Positions 10,063-20,016 of a stretch of 64,000 nt of DNA are shown here, piece by piece; the first letter of the stretch is position 1, and every line of letters starts with the position of its first letter. The position numbers and the translations under genes were made by a program. The notes below the pieces were generated by a model, which was given only the letters and a program-made list of their open reading frames with translations, was not told the origin of the DNA and made no database searches. Location: positions 213,960-277,959 of the forward strand of contig NZ_QNUJ01000009.1 of assembly GCF_003574625.1 (NCBI RefSeq), in the 5' to 3' direction. Origin of the DNA: Shinella zoogloeoides. Lineage in GTDB: Bacteria > Pseudomonadota > Alphaproteobacteria > Rhizobiales > Rhizobiaceae.

Positions 10063-11514
10063 ATGAGCCTCAAAGACCCGAGCCTGCTTCGCCAGGCAGC
10101 CCTTGTCGGCACGCGCTGGATCGAAGCGGATGCGAGCGGCATTGCGGTGAAGAACCCGGCGACGGGCGAGCTCGTCGGCCATGTGCCGAAGCTCGGCGCG
10201 AAGGAAACGAAGGAAGCGATCGACGCGGCGGCAGAGGCCCAGAAGGCCTGGGCCGCCCGTACCGCCAAGGAACGCTCGGCCGTGCTGCGCAAGTGGTTCG
10301 ACCTGATGATCGAGAACAAGGACGATCTCGGCCGCATCCTGACGATGGAACAGGGCAAGCCGCTCGCCGAAGCCACCGGCGAGATCGTCTATGGCGCCAG
10401 CTTCGTCGAATGGTTCGCCGAGGAGGCCCGCCGCGTCTATGGCGACATCATGCCCGGCCACCAGAAGGACAAGCGCATCCTCGTGATGAAGCAGCCGATC
10501 GGCGTCGTCGCGGCGATCACGCCCTGGAACTTCCCGAATGCCATGATCACCCGCAAGGCCGGCCCCGCCTTCGCCGCCGGCTGCGCCATGGTGCTGAAGC
10601 CCGCCTCGCAGACGCCCTTCTCGGCGATCGCCCTTGCGATCCTTGCCGAGCGCGCGGGCCTTCCCGCCGGCCTCTTCTCCGTCATCACCGGCTCGGCGCG
10701 CGAGATCGGCGCCGAGATGACCGCCAACCCGACCGTCCGCAAGCTCACCTTCACCGGCTCGACGGAAATCGGCGCCGAGCTCTACAAGCAGTGCGCGCCG
10801 ACCATCAAGAAGCTCGGCCTGGAGCTCGGCGGCAACGCGCCTTTCATCGTCTTCGACGACGCCGATCTCGATGCGGCGGTCGAAGGCGCGCTGATCGCCA
10901 AGTTCCGCAACAACGGCCAGACCTGCGTGTGCGCCAACCGGCTCTATGTGCAGGACGCCGTCTATGATGCCTTCTCCGAAAAGCTCGCCGCCGCCGTCGG
11001 CAGGCTGAAGACCGGCAACGGCTTCGACGAGGGCGTGGTGCTCGGTCCGCTGATCGACAATGCCGCGCTGGAAAAGGTGGAAGAGCATGTCGCCGACGCC
11101 GTGAAGAAGGGCGGCCGGGTCGTGCAGGGCGGCAAGCGCCATGCGCTCGGCGGCACCTTCTACGAGGCGACCGTCCTTGCCGACGTGACGCCGGACATGG
11201 CGGTTGCGCGCGAAGAGACCTTCGGCCCCGTCGCCCCGCTCTTCCGCTTCACGGACGAGGACGATGTCATCGCGCAGGCCAACGACACGGAATTTGGCCT
11301 CGCCTCTTATTTCTACGCCAAGGACCTGTCGCGCGTCTTCCGCGTTGCCGAGGCGCTGGAATACGGCATGGTCGGCGTCAATACCGGCCTCATCTCGACG
11401 GCGGAGGCGCCGTTCGGCGGCGTCAAGCTCTCCGGCCTCGGCCGCGAGGGCTCGAAATACGGCATCGAGGAGTTCACCGAGATGAAATATGTCTGCCTCG
11501 GCGGCATCGGCTGA
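10063..11514 (+). CDS. gabD: NAD(P)-dependent aldehyde dehydrogenase, GabD-like
   Basis: A 483-residue aldehyde dehydrogenase of the succinate-semialdehyde dehydrogenase type. Motifs are ITPWNFPNAMITRKAGPAF (cofactor site), FTGSTEIG, LELGGNAPFIVF with the general-base Glu, NNGQTCVCANR with the catalytic Cys, and EETFGPVAPLFRF. Closest by pattern is GabD, which oxidises succinate semialdehyde, but members of this group also act on lactaldehyde or glutarate semialdehyde. Placed upstream of an HpcH-type aldolase and fucose-pathway-like genes, a role in oxidising the aldolase product is plausible. The start ATG at 10063 follows GGGAGAT. Confidence 0.85.
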   Translation: MSLKDPSLLRQAALVGTRWIEADASGIAVKNPATGELVGHVPKLGAKETKEAIDAAAEAQKAWAARTAKERSAVLRKWFDLMIENKDDLGRILTMEQGKPLAEATGEIVYGASFVEWFAEEARRVYGDIMPGHQKDKRILVMKQPIGVVAAITPWNFPNAMITRKAGPAFAAGCAMVLKPASQTPFSAIALAILAERAGLPAGLFSVITGSAREIGAEMTANPTVRKLTFTGSTEIGAELYKQCAPTIKKLGLELGGNAPFIVFDDADLDAAVEGALIAKFRNNGQTCVCANRLYVQDAVYDAFSEKLAAAVGRLKTGNGFDEGVVLGPLIDNAALEKVEEHVADAVKKGGRVVQGGKRHALGGTFYEATVLADVTPDMAVAREETFGPVAPLFRFTDEDDVIAQANDTEFGLASYFYAKDLSRVFRVAEALEYGMVGVNTGLISTAEAPFGGVKLSGLGREGSKYGIEEFTEMKYVCLGGIG

Positions 11515-11535
11515 AAATAGCCTTCATCCTGTTTT

Positions 11536-11567
11536 CCGGCCGGCATCGTCCGGCCGGTTTGGTTTTT
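11536..11567 (+). terminator. Terminator after the aldehyde dehydrogenase gene
   Basis: Perfect 8-bp stem CCGGCCGG (11536-11543) with CCGGCCGG (11550-11557), loop CATCGT, then TTTGGTTTTT. It lies only 15 bp before the aldolase start codon, so the two genes are probably separately controlled or coupled through partial read-through. Confidence 0.8.
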
Positions 11568-11582
11568 GAAGAGGAATATATC

Positions 11583-12383
11583 GTGGCAGCACCGAAAAAC
11601 GCCTTCAAGGCCGCGCTTCGCGAAGGCCGGTTCCAGCTTGGCCTGTGGGCGGCGGTCGGCAGTCCCTATGCGGCGGAGATCCTTTCCACCAGCGGCTACG
11701 ACTGGCTGCTGATCGACGGCGAGCACGGCCCGAATGACATGCCGATGATCAGCGCGCAGATCGGCGCGCTGCGCCATTCGCCGACTCATGCCATGGTGCG
11801 CCCGCCGATGGGCGAGGCCTGGCTGCTCAAGCAGCTCCTCGACCAGGGCGCCCAGACCTTCCTCATCCCCATGGTCGAATCGGCCGAGCAGGCGAAGGCG
11901 CTGGTGCGCGCGCTGCGCTATCCGCCGCACGGCATCCGCGGCGTCGGCGCCGGCCTCGGCCGCGCCAGCGATTTCAACCGCACGCCCGATTATCTGGCGA
12001 CGGCCAATGACGAGGTCTGCCTGATCGTGCAGGTGGAAAGCCGGGCGGGCTTTGCCGCCATCGACGATATCGCCGCGGTCGAAGGGGTCGATGGCGTCTT
12101 CATCGGTCCTTCCGACCTTGCCGCGGATATGGGCCTCCTCGGCGATCCCGGCGCGCCGGAAGTGCTGGCGACGATCGGCAAGATCTTCGAGCGCACCAAG
12201 GCCCATGGCAAGGCGCGCGGCATCATGACGGTCTCGTTGCAGCAGGCGGAGGTCTACCGGGATCTCGGCGCGGACTTCATGGCGATCGGCACCGACGTCA
12301 ATTGCCTCGTCTCGGCCGTCGAGACCCTGCGCCGCACCTTCCTCGGCGAGACCGTGACGGAAAAGCGCGGCGGCGGTTACTGA
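11583..12383 (+). CDS. HpcH/HpaI family class II aldolase
   Basis: A 266-residue metal-dependent aldolase of the family that splits 2-keto-3-deoxy sugar acids or 4-hydroxy-2-ketoacids into pyruvate and an aldehyde. IDGEHGPND, MVRPP, FLIPMVES and the metal-site region QVESRAGFAAIDDIA, then FIGPSDLAADMGLLGDP, are all present. I start it at GTG 11583, directly after GAGGAATATATC; an upstream in-frame TTG at 11559 falls in the terminator T-run. By context a 2-keto-3-deoxy-L-fuconate or -rhamnonate aldolase is possible; sequence alone does not decide. Confidence 0.85.
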   Translation: MAAPKNAFKAALREGRFQLGLWAAVGSPYAAEILSTSGYDWLLIDGEHGPNDMPMISAQIGALRHSPTHAMVRPPMGEAWLLKQLLDQGAQTFLIPMVESAEQAKALVRALRYPPHGIRGVGAGLGRASDFNRTPDYLATANDEVCLIVQVESRAGFAAIDDIAAVEGVDGVFIGPSDLAADMGLLGDPGAPEVLATIGKIFERTKAHGKARGIMTVSLQQAEVYRDLGADFMAIGTDVNCLVSAVETLRRTFLGETVTEKRGGGY

Positions 12384-12405
12384 AACCGGGCTCCGGAGGC
12401 GGCGA

Positions 12406-12434
12406 TTGACGGCAATCCGTCCATTGTCGATAAA
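12406..12434 (+). promoter_or_regulatory. Predicted promoter of the aldo/keto reductase-fucU genes
   Basis: TTGACG (12406-12411) and GATAAA (12429-12434) with a 17-bp spacer, about 40 bp before the start codon at 12476. Confidence 0.5.
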
Positions 12435-12475
12435 GACGAAACAAGCTGGCGGGAGGACGCCGGCCGGGAGGCATC

Positions 12476-13495
12476 ATGCAGACGCGGACCATCGGCAGGA
12501 CGGATCTTGCCGTGACCGAATTCGGCTTCGGTACGGCGCCGCTCGGCGGGCTCTACCGGGCCTGCCCGCGCGACGTCGCGATGGCGACGCTGGAAACCGC
12601 CTGGCAGGAGGGCCTGCGCTACTACGACACCGCCCCCTGGTACGGCTTCGGCCTTGCGGAGCGCTATGTCGGCGATTTCCTGCGCGACAAGCCGAAGGGA
12701 AGCTATGTGCTGTCGACGAAGGTCGGCCGCGTCATGCAGCCGGCCGAGGGCGATACGGTGCCGAATTATGGCTTCGTCGATCCGCTGCCCTTCGGTGCGC
12801 GCTACGACTACAGCTATGACGGCATCATGCGCTGCCTCGAGCTGAGCTATACCCGGCTCGGCCTCAACCGGATCGATATCCTCTATGTGCACGATATCGG
12901 CGTCTATACGCATGGCGCGGAGCGCAATGCGGTCTATCTGCGCCAGCTCCTCGATTCCGGCCTCAAGGCGCTCTCCGAGCTGAAATCCTCCGGCACCATC
13001 AAGGCTTTCGGCCTCGGCGTGAACGAGGTGCCCGTCTGCCTCGATATCCTGCGCGAGGCCGATCTCGACTGCATTCTGCTTGCCGGCCGCTACACGCTGC
13101 TCGACCGCTCCGCCGTGGAGGAACTGCTGCCGCTCTGCGGGAGGAAGGGGACCTCGCTGGTGGTCGGTGGCGTCTTCAATTCAGGCATCCTGGCGACGGG
13201 TCCGGTCGAGGGCGCGCATTTCGACTATATGCCGGCAACGCCGGAGGTCGCGGAAAAGGTCGGCGCGATGATGGGGATCGCCGCGGAACGCGGCGTGCCG
13301 CTCGCGGCAGCAGCCCTGCAGTTTCCGCTGCGCCGCCCCGCTGTCACCTCGGTCCTGCTCGGCACCGCGAAGCCGGAAAGCCTGCGCCGCAACATGGCGC
13401 TGGCGCGCATGGACCTGCCGAAGGATATTTACCCGGCTTTCGAGCCTCATACGCTGGTGGCGCCCGAGCTGGGGCTCGAGCCCGTCCGCGAATAA
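12476..13495 (+). CDS. Aldo/keto reductase, L-fucose/D-threo-aldose 1-dehydrogenase-like
   Basis: A 339-residue TIM-barrel NAD(P)-dependent oxidoreductase. The catalytic tetrad can be seen: Asp in DTAPWYG (with its Tyr), Lys in LSTKVGR and His in YVHDIG. The order and the C-terminal RRPAVTSVLLGTAKPESL fit the group that oxidises L-fucose or other aldoses at C1 to a lactone. This is supported by the next gene, a fucose-mutarotase-like protein. Pyridoxal or other sugar dehydrogenase activity in the same group cannot be excluded. The RBS is GGGAGG just before the ATG. Confidence 0.8.
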   Translation: MQTRTIGRTDLAVTEFGFGTAPLGGLYRACPRDVAMATLETAWQEGLRYYDTAPWYGFGLAERYVGDFLRDKPKGSYVLSTKVGRVMQPAEGDTVPNYGFVDPLPFGARYDYSYDGIMRCLELSYTRLGLNRIDILYVHDIGVYTHGAERNAVYLRQLLDSGLKALSELKSSGTIKAFGLGVNEVPVCLDILREADLDCILLAGRYTLLDRSAVEELLPLCGRKGTSLVVGGVFNSGILATGPVEGAHFDYMPATPEVAEKVGAMMGIAAERGVPLAAAALQFPLRRPAVTSVLLGTAKPESLRRNMALARMDLPKDIYPAFEPHTLVAPELGLEPVRE

Positions 13496-13521
13496 CATTC
13501 GATCGAGGAGGATCGAAATCC

Positions 13522-13968
13522 ATGTTGAAAGGCATTCACCCGCTGCTCGGTCCCGATCTCCTGCATGCCATCCGCACGATGGGGCATGGAGACGACATCG
13601 TCATCGCGGACGCCAATTTCCCCTCCAGCTTCCTCGGTCCGAAGGTCATCCGGGCCGACGGCGTCGATGCGGTGGCGATCACGGAGGCCATTCTGGCGCA
13701 TATGCCGCTCGACACCTTCGTTCCCGAGGCCGCCTGGCGCATGGAGGTGGTGGGCGATCCGGCCGCGGTGCCGGAGGTCTGCGCGACCTTCCAGAGCCTC
13801 GTGAACCGCCTCGCCGGCGATTTCACGGTACACGCCGTCGAGCGCTTCGCCTTCTACGAGATGGCGAAGAAGGCGGCCTATATCGTCGCCACCACGGAAT
13901 TCCGCCTTTACGGCAATATCATCCTGAAGAAGGGCGTCGTGCATCCGCATGAGGTCTACCGGGTCTAG
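13522..13968 (+). CDS. fucU: RbsD/FucU family sugar mutarotase, L-fucose mutarotase-like
   Basis: A 148-residue protein of the RbsD/FucU family, which interconverts anomers of a free sugar. HPLLGPDLLHAIRTMGHGDDIVIADANFP holds the conserved catalytic His and Asp, and YGNIILKKGV at the C-terminus matches FucU rather than RbsD. Spacing from the aldo/keto reductase is 26 bp with GAGGAGGAT before the ATG, so the two are probably one transcript: the mutarotase would supply the anomer oxidised by the dehydrogenase. Confidence 0.85.
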   Translation: MLKGIHPLLGPDLLHAIRTMGHGDDIVIADANFPSSFLGPKVIRADGVDAVAITEAILAHMPLDTFVPEAAWRMEVVGDPAAVPEVCATFQSLVNRLAGDFTVHAVERFAFYEMAKKAAYIVATTEFRLYGNIILKKGVVHPHEVYRV

Positions 13969-14127
13969 CAGAACCCTTTCGACCATATTGGCAGTCGCAA
14001 TGCGCCCGGAGCCGATTTCGAGCATCCGTGACGGCCGCTTCCCTCTTGACCTTGCCTGCGGGCGACGGAAAAATCCAGCCGCATCAAGGCCATCGTGCGC
14101 GCTGCCGCATAGGAAGGAATGGAATCC

Positions 14128-14859
14128 ATGAGCAATCTTCAGGGCAGGACCGTGCTGGTGACGGCGGCGGGGCAGGGCATCGGGCGTGCGTCGGCGCTGG
14201 CCTTCCAGCGCGCGGGCGCGACGGTGATCGCCACGGACGTCAACCCGGAAACGCTCTCCAGCCTTGCGGATGAGAGCGGCATGGCAACGCGCCTCCTCAA
14301 CGTTCTCGACGATGCTGCCGTTTCCGCCGTTGTCGCCGATATCGGCCGCATCGACGTGCTCTTCAATTGCGCCGGCGTGGTGCATGGCGGCACGATCCTG
14401 GAGATGAAGGAGGACGACCTCGCCTTCGCCTGGAACCTCAACGTGCTCGCCATGGTGCGCACCATCCGTGCCGTGTTGCCGGGCATGCTGGAACGCGGCG
14501 ACGGCGCCATCGTCAACATGGCCTCGGTCGCTTCCAGCGTGAAGGGTGTGCCGAACCGCTTCGCCTATGGCGTCACCAAGGCCGCCGTCATCGGCCTTAC
14601 CAAGGCGGTCGCCGCCGATTATGTCGGCAAGGGCATCCGCTGCAACGCCATCTGCCCCGGCACGGTGGAAAGCCCCTCCCTGCAGGACCGGATGCGCGCC
14701 GGGGGAGACTATGACGCCGCCCGCGCCGCCTTCATCGCCCGCCAGCCGATGGGGCGGATCGGCACGCCCGAGGAGATCGCCGATCTTGCGGTGCACCTTG
14801 CCGGCGCCACCTACACGACCGGCCAGGCCTATGTCATCGACGGCGGCTGGACCGGCTGA
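14128..14859 (+). CDS. Short-chain dehydrogenase, DHRS6-like (2-keto-3-deoxy-L-fuconate dehydrogenase candidate)
   Basis: A 243-residue classical SDR. The cofactor loop is TAAGQGIG, followed by NCAGVVHGG, the catalytic Ser in SVASSVKGV and YGVTK (Tyr/Lys). The stretch from SVASSVKGV through LTKAVAADYVGKGIRCN resembles DHRS6/BDH2 and the bacterial 2-keto-3-deoxy-L-fuconate 4-dehydrogenase group. Start at ATG 14128, about ten bases after AGGAAGG; an ATG at 14119 is too close to that site. With the neighbours it suggests oxidative breakdown of a 6-deoxy sugar; 3-hydroxybutyrate dehydrogenase is the main alternative, notable because phaZ follows. Confidence 0.8.
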   Translation: MSNLQGRTVLVTAAGQGIGRASALAFQRAGATVIATDVNPETLSSLADESGMATRLLNVLDDAAVSAVVADIGRIDVLFNCAGVVHGGTILEMKEDDLAFAWNLNVLAMVRTIRAVLPGMLERGDGAIVNMASVASSVKGVPNRFAYGVTKAAVIGLTKAVAADYVGKGIRCNAICPGTVESPSLQDRMRAGGDYDAARAAFIARQPMGRIGTPEEIADLAVHLAGATYTTGQAYVIDGGWTG

Positions 14860-14969
14860 ATCCCGTTCATTCTGGCGAAAGGTTCGCGGGCGTAGGATGC
14901 TCCCCGTGGAATGTTGCCACGCAGCGAAAACCTGTTAGTGTTTTCGCAATTGCGGAAACCGGGTGAGAC

Positions 14970-14990
14970 GGCGGGGCATGAGTCCCCGCC
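14970..14990 (+). promoter_or_regulatory. Stem-loop in the phaZ leader
   Basis: GGCGGGG (14970-14976) and CCCCGCC (14984-14990) form a perfect 7-bp stem 21 bp before the phaZ start. There is no T tract, so it is not a simple terminator; a leader structure affecting translation or mRNA stability is possible. Just upstream, TTTCGCAATTGCGGAAA (around 14942-14958) is a near-palindrome that could be an operator. Confidence 0.35.
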
Positions 14991-15011
14991 GGGAAATGGG
15001 ATAACGCGCAG

Positions 15012-16301
15012 ATGTACTACCAGCTCTACGAACTCAATCATGCGATGATGGCGCCCTGGCGCGCCGCGGCGGACCAGATGCGCATTGCCTTCCGCAATCC
15101 GCTCAACCCGCTCTCCCACACCTATTTCGGCCGCACCATGGCCGCCGGCTTCGAGGTGCTCGAGCGTACCACCCGGCGCTACGGCAAGCCGGCTTTCGGC
15201 CTCGATACCACGGTCATCGAGGGCAAGCCCGTCTCCGTGCATGAAAAGGTCGTCTGGCAGCGCCCCTTCTGCAACCTCATCCATTTCGAGCGCTGTCTGC
15301 CCGCCGGCCATCGCAAGGATCCGAAGATCCTGATCGTCGCGCCGATGTCGGGCCACTATGCAACGCTGCTGCGCGGTACCGTCGAGGCGATGCTGCCCCA
15401 TGCGGAAGTGCACATCACCGACTGGATCGACGCGCGCATGGTGCCGCTCTCCGAGGGCACCTTCGATCTCGACGACTATATCGATTACGTCATCCAGATG
15501 TTGCATGCGCTGGGGCCGGATACCCATGTCATCGCCGTCTGCCAGCCGGCCGTGCCGGTTCTGGCGGCCGTGGCCGTGATGGAGGCCGAGGACGATCCGC
15601 TCTCGCCCGCCACCATGACGCTGATGGGCGGGCCGATCGACACGCGCATCAACCCGACCGCCGTGAACAAGCTCGCCGAGGAAAAGCCGATCGAGTGGTT
15701 CCGCGACAATGTCGTCATGCCGGTGCCGTGGCCGCAGCCGGGCTTCATGCGCATGGTCTATCCGGGTTTCCTGCAGCTTTCCGGCTTCATGTCGATGAAC
15801 CTCGACCGCCATGTCATCGCGCACAAGGAATTTTTCGCCCATCTCGTGAAGAACGATGGCGATGCCGCGGAAAAGCACCGCGACTTCTACGATGAATATC
15901 TCGCCGTCATGGACCTGACGGCCGAATTCTATCTGCAGACGGTGGAAACGGTCTTCATGAAGCACGCCCTGCCGAAGGGCGAGATGATGCACCGGACGCG
16001 GCCCGTCGACACGACGGCGATCCGCAAGGTGGCGCTGCTCACCGTCGAGGGCGAGAACGACGATATTTCCGGCGTCGGCCAGACCGAGGCGGCGCAGACC
16101 ATCTGCACCAATATCCCGGATCATATGCGGATGCATTATGTCCAGCCGGATGTCGGTCACTACGGCGTCTTCAACGGCTCGCGCTTCCGCAGGGAGATCG
16201 CGCCGCGCATCCTCTCCTTCATCGCCGCGCATGGCCGGGGCGAAAAGGCAAAGACGGTGCCGCGCGTCATCAAGGGCGGGAAATCCGGCGACGCCGCCTG
16301 A
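15012..16301 (+). CDS. phaZ: Intracellular polyhydroxyalkanoate depolymerase
   Basis: A 429-residue alpha/beta-hydrolase-like enzyme that degrades stored poly-3-hydroxybutyrate granules. The nucleophile is Cys 177 in VCQPAVP, replacing the lipase-box Ser as in intracellular depolymerases; the Asp is in EGENDDISGVGQ and the His in DVGHYGVFNG. The N-terminal MYYQLYELNHAMMAPWR is typical of the family. No signal peptide is seen, as expected. The 152-bp upstream gap separates it from the dehydrogenase gene, and it seems to be transcribed alone. Confidence 0.93.
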   Translation: MYYQLYELNHAMMAPWRAAADQMRIAFRNPLNPLSHTYFGRTMAAGFEVLERTTRRYGKPAFGLDTTVIEGKPVSVHEKVVWQRPFCNLIHFERCLPAGHRKDPKILIVAPMSGHYATLLRGTVEAMLPHAEVHITDWIDARMVPLSEGTFDLDDYIDYVIQMLHALGPDTHVIAVCQPAVPVLAAVAVMEAEDDPLSPATMTLMGGPIDTRINPTAVNKLAEEKPIEWFRDNVVMPVPWPQPGFMRMVYPGFLQLSGFMSMNLDRHVIAHKEFFAHLVKNDGDAAEKHRDFYDEYLAVMDLTAEFYLQTVETVFMKHALPKGEMMHRTRPVDTTAIRKVALLTVEGENDDISGVGQTEAAQTICTNIPDHMRMHYVQPDVGHYGVFNGSRFRREIAPRILSFIAAHGRGEKAKTVPRVIKGGKSGDAA

Positions 16302-16429
16302 TTTTCCGGGCTCGTTTCAGGCACTTGCCCGAATCTCCCGGGCATTGCCTTGAACGCCCGGGCCGGTCTGCCCACATCGGAATCACCGGAAGCCGGAGTG
16401 GTTTCCGCCGATCGTGAGGAAGATTGCAC

Positions 16430-16870
16430 ATGAACCAGTCAGCACTGATTCGTCCGGACTGGACGCCTGCGACCATCGCCCTGATGGTGCTCGGCTTCGT
16501 GGTGTTCTGGCCGCTCGGCCTTGCCATGCTTGCCTACATCATCTTCGGCGACCGCCTGAAAAACTTCAAGAAAGACGCCAACGACACCGTGGACGGCATG
16601 TTCGCCTCCTGCCGCGGCAAGTTCCGCGGTGGCCGCAACCGTGGCCATGCCTTCCGCAGCGCCACCGGCAATGCCGCCTTCGACGACTGGCGTGACGCCG
16701 AGCTCGCCCGCCTCGACGAGGAGCGCCGCAAGCTCGACGAGATGCGCGAGGAGTTCGACGCCTACAGCCGCGAACTGCGCCGCGCCAAGGACCAGGAGGA
16801 GTTCGACCGCTTCATGCGCGAACGCCGCGCCAGGGGCCAGAGCGACGTCCCGGGTTTTCCGGCCACGTAA
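16430..16870 (+). CDS. DUF2852 family membrane protein
   Basis: A 146-residue protein with one hydrophobic stretch (residues about 14-38, IALMVLGFVVFWPLGLAMLA), then a basic Arg/Gly-rich segment and a long charged region (residues about 75-125, LDEERRKLDEMREEFDAYSREL) likely to be coiled coil. The pattern is that of DUF2852 proteins, common in Rhizobiales and of unknown role. ATG at 16430 is seven bases after GTGAGGAAG. A terminator follows at 16965. Confidence 0.8.
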   Translation: MNQSALIRPDWTPATIALMVLGFVVFWPLGLAMLAYIIFGDRLKNFKKDANDTVDGMFASCRGKFRGGRNRGHAFRSATGNAAFDDWRDAELARLDEERRKLDEMREEFDAYSRELRRAKDQEEFDRFMRERRARGQSDVPGFPAT

Positions 16871-16964
16871 GGACGCCTGGGCAGTCCGTTCCCGTCCTCC
16901 CGTCCTCCTCGAGCCAGACTCGAACTGAGGATGGAGAGGAAAAGTGACCCACCGTTGAAAATCG

Positions 16965-16989
16965 ACCGGCGCCGCGTGCGCCGGTTTTT
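16965..16989 (+). terminator. Terminator after the DUF2852 gene
   Basis: ACCGGCGC (16965-16972) pairs with GCGCCGGT (16978-16985) around CGCGT, followed by TTTTT. Confidence 0.8.
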
Positions 16990-17022
16990 CGTCGAGGCGT
17001 TTCAGCCGCCACCGAATCGGCT

Positions 17023-17796
17023 ATGAAAGGCAGCATGTTTCCCTTGGCTCGCAAGCCCCGCAAGGCCCTGAAGGCCCCGCCTCCGCCGGAACGGCGCGAG
17101 ATCGACGTCAATGGCCGGGCCCTGCCGCTCACCATCAAACGCGACCTGCGCGCCACGCGACTGACGCTGCGCATCGAGCCCGGCGGGCGCGCCCTGCGCA
17201 TGACGGTGCCGAACGGCATCGCCGAGCGCGACATCCGCGAGTTCCTCGCCCGCCATCAGGGCTGGCTGATGACGAAGCTGGCTAAATTCCGCTCCAGTAA
17301 CGAGCTCGAAGACGGTGGCTATGTCATGATCCGCGGCATCGCCCACCGCATCGAGGCGACGGGCAGGTTGCGCGGGCTGACGGAGGCCGTCATCGTCGAT
17401 GACGAGGCCGTGCTGCGCGTCGGCGGCATGGAGGAGAGCATTCCCCGCCGGATCAGCGATTTCCTGAAGAAGGAGGCGCGTCTGGAGCTGGACAGGCTGG
17501 TCGCCGTCCATGCCGGGCGCATCGGCAAGCGCGTGAAGTCATTGACGCTGCGCGATACCCGCAGCCGCTGGGGCTCCTGCTCGGCCGACGGCGCGCTCAG
17601 CTTCTCCTGGCGCATCGCCATGGCCCCGCCGCATGTCATCGATTATCTCGCCGCCCATGAGGTGGCCCATCTTCGCGAGATGAACCACAGCCCCGCCTTC
17701 TGGTCGCTCTGCGCGCAGCTCTGCCCCGCGACGGAGGAGGCCAAGCGCTGGCTCAAGCGCAACGGCAGTCTGCTGCACGCGGTGGATTTCGGCTAG
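17023..17796 (+). CDS. YgjP/SprT-like zinc metallopeptidase (DUF45)
   Basis: A 257-residue protein with an N-terminal beta-rich half (residues about 25-150) and a C-terminal zinc-peptidase-like domain. The motif HEVAHLREMNHSPAFW gives the HExxH site and third His ligand, and SRWGSCSADGALSFSWR is the family signature. The physiological substrate of YgjP proteins is unknown. The ATG at 17023 is the first available; an ATG at 17035 has a closer AAAGG and could be the true start. Its 3' end is three bases from the convergent Pmp3-like gene. Confidence 0.85.
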   Translation: MKGSMFPLARKPRKALKAPPPPERREIDVNGRALPLTIKRDLRATRLTLRIEPGGRALRMTVPNGIAERDIREFLARHQGWLMTKLAKFRSSNELEDGGYVMIRGIAHRIEATGRLRGLTEAVIVDDEAVLRVGGMEESIPRRISDFLKKEARLELDRLVAVHAGRIGKRVKSLTLRDTRSRWGSCSADGALSFSWRIAMAPPHVIDYLAAHEVAHLREMNHSPAFWSLCAQLCPATEEAKRWLKRNGSLLHAVDFG

Positions 17797-17799
17797 GTT

Positions 17800-17994
17800 T
17801 CAGCGACGATCGGCCAGCGCCTCGCGGATTTTCCTGTCCGTATTGTACTGCCCCAGCGCATAGACCGCCCAGATCGCGGCCGGCAGCCAGCCGATCAGCG
17901 TCACCTGCAGGATGAGGCAGATGATGCCGGCAATCGGCCGCCCGATGGTGAAGAACACCAGAAAGGGCAGGAGGATGGCGATGATGAGCCGCAT
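17800..17994 (-). CDS. Pmp3/YqaE family small membrane protein
   Basis: A 64-residue protein with two transmembrane segments (residues about 3-20 and 25-48). MRLIIAILLPFLVFFTIG and the segment IGWLPAAIWAVYALGQYNTD match the Pmp3/YqaE family, small stress-responsive membrane peptides that influence membrane potential in yeast and are of unclear role in bacteria. ATG at 17994 has GGAGACG upstream. The longer frame running to 18201 lacks plausible coding content. Confidence 0.88.
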   Translation of the reverse strand: MRLIIAILLPFLVFFTIGRPIAGIICLILQVTLIGWLPAAIWAVYALGQYNTDRKIREALADRR

Positions 17995-18123
17995 GGTCGT
18001 CTCCGGTCTTGGTCTCTTCTCAATATGGGCGCGCTGGCCGCCCATGCAAGGGCGCCGGTCCCGGCCCTTTTGCCGCCGTCTTTCGGCTCGACTCTTCTGG
18101 TGATTCGTGCGACTCCCTCGACC

Positions 18124-18794
18124 ATGACACTCGACATCAAAATCTGCGGGCTGAAGACCGAAGAGGCCGTCGACAGGGCGGTTGCGCTCGGCGCCAGCCA
18201 TATCGGCTTCATCTTCTTCCCCAAGAGCCCGCGCAACATCGAGCCCGCCGATGCCGGCCGGCTGGCGGAGCGGGCGCGCGGGCGCGCGAAGATCGTCGCC
18301 GTCACCGTCAATGCCGACAGCGACACGCTGGACGAGATCGTCGACCAGCTTTCGCCTGATATTCTACAGCTCCACGGTAATGAAAGCCCGGAGCGGGTGC
18401 TGACCGTCAAGGCGGTCTATGGCCTGCCGGTGATGAAGGCCTTTTCCGTGCGCGAGGCGGACGATCTCAAGAAGATCGACCCCTATATCGGCATCGCCGA
18501 CCGCTTCCTCTTCGATGCCAAACCGCCGGCGGGCTCCGAGCTTCCGGGCGGCAACGGCGTCTCCTTCGACTGGAACCTCATGCATCTGCTTGACGGCGGC
18601 GTCGATTACATGCTTTCGGGTGGGCTGAACAAGGATAACCTCGCCGAGGCCATCCGGATGACCGGCGCGCCCGGCATCGACGCAAGTTCCGGCGTCGAGA
18701 GCGCGCCCGGCGTCAAGGACCTCGGCCTGATGGAAGCGTTTTTTGAAGCGGCACGACAGGCGGAACGCGAAACCGCCGCCGCAGGGAGAGGCAA

Positions 18795-18798
<4 letters not shown>
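18124..18798 (+). CDS. trpF: Phosphoribosylanthranilate isomerase
   Basis: A 224-residue TIM-barrel enzyme of tryptophan synthesis. The catalytic Cys is in KICGLK (residues 6-11) and the Asp in the early barrel; [22 protein letters not shown] and the phosphate-binding LSGGLNKDN and [10 protein letters not shown] are all present. ATG at 18124 is preferred over the longer frame beginning at 18025. The stop overlaps the trpB GTG start (GTGA), so trpF, trpB and trpA form an operon; the first pathway genes (trpE, D, C) are not in the window. Confidence 0.95.
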
Positions 18799-20015
<1,217 letters not shown>

Positions 20016-20016
20016 G

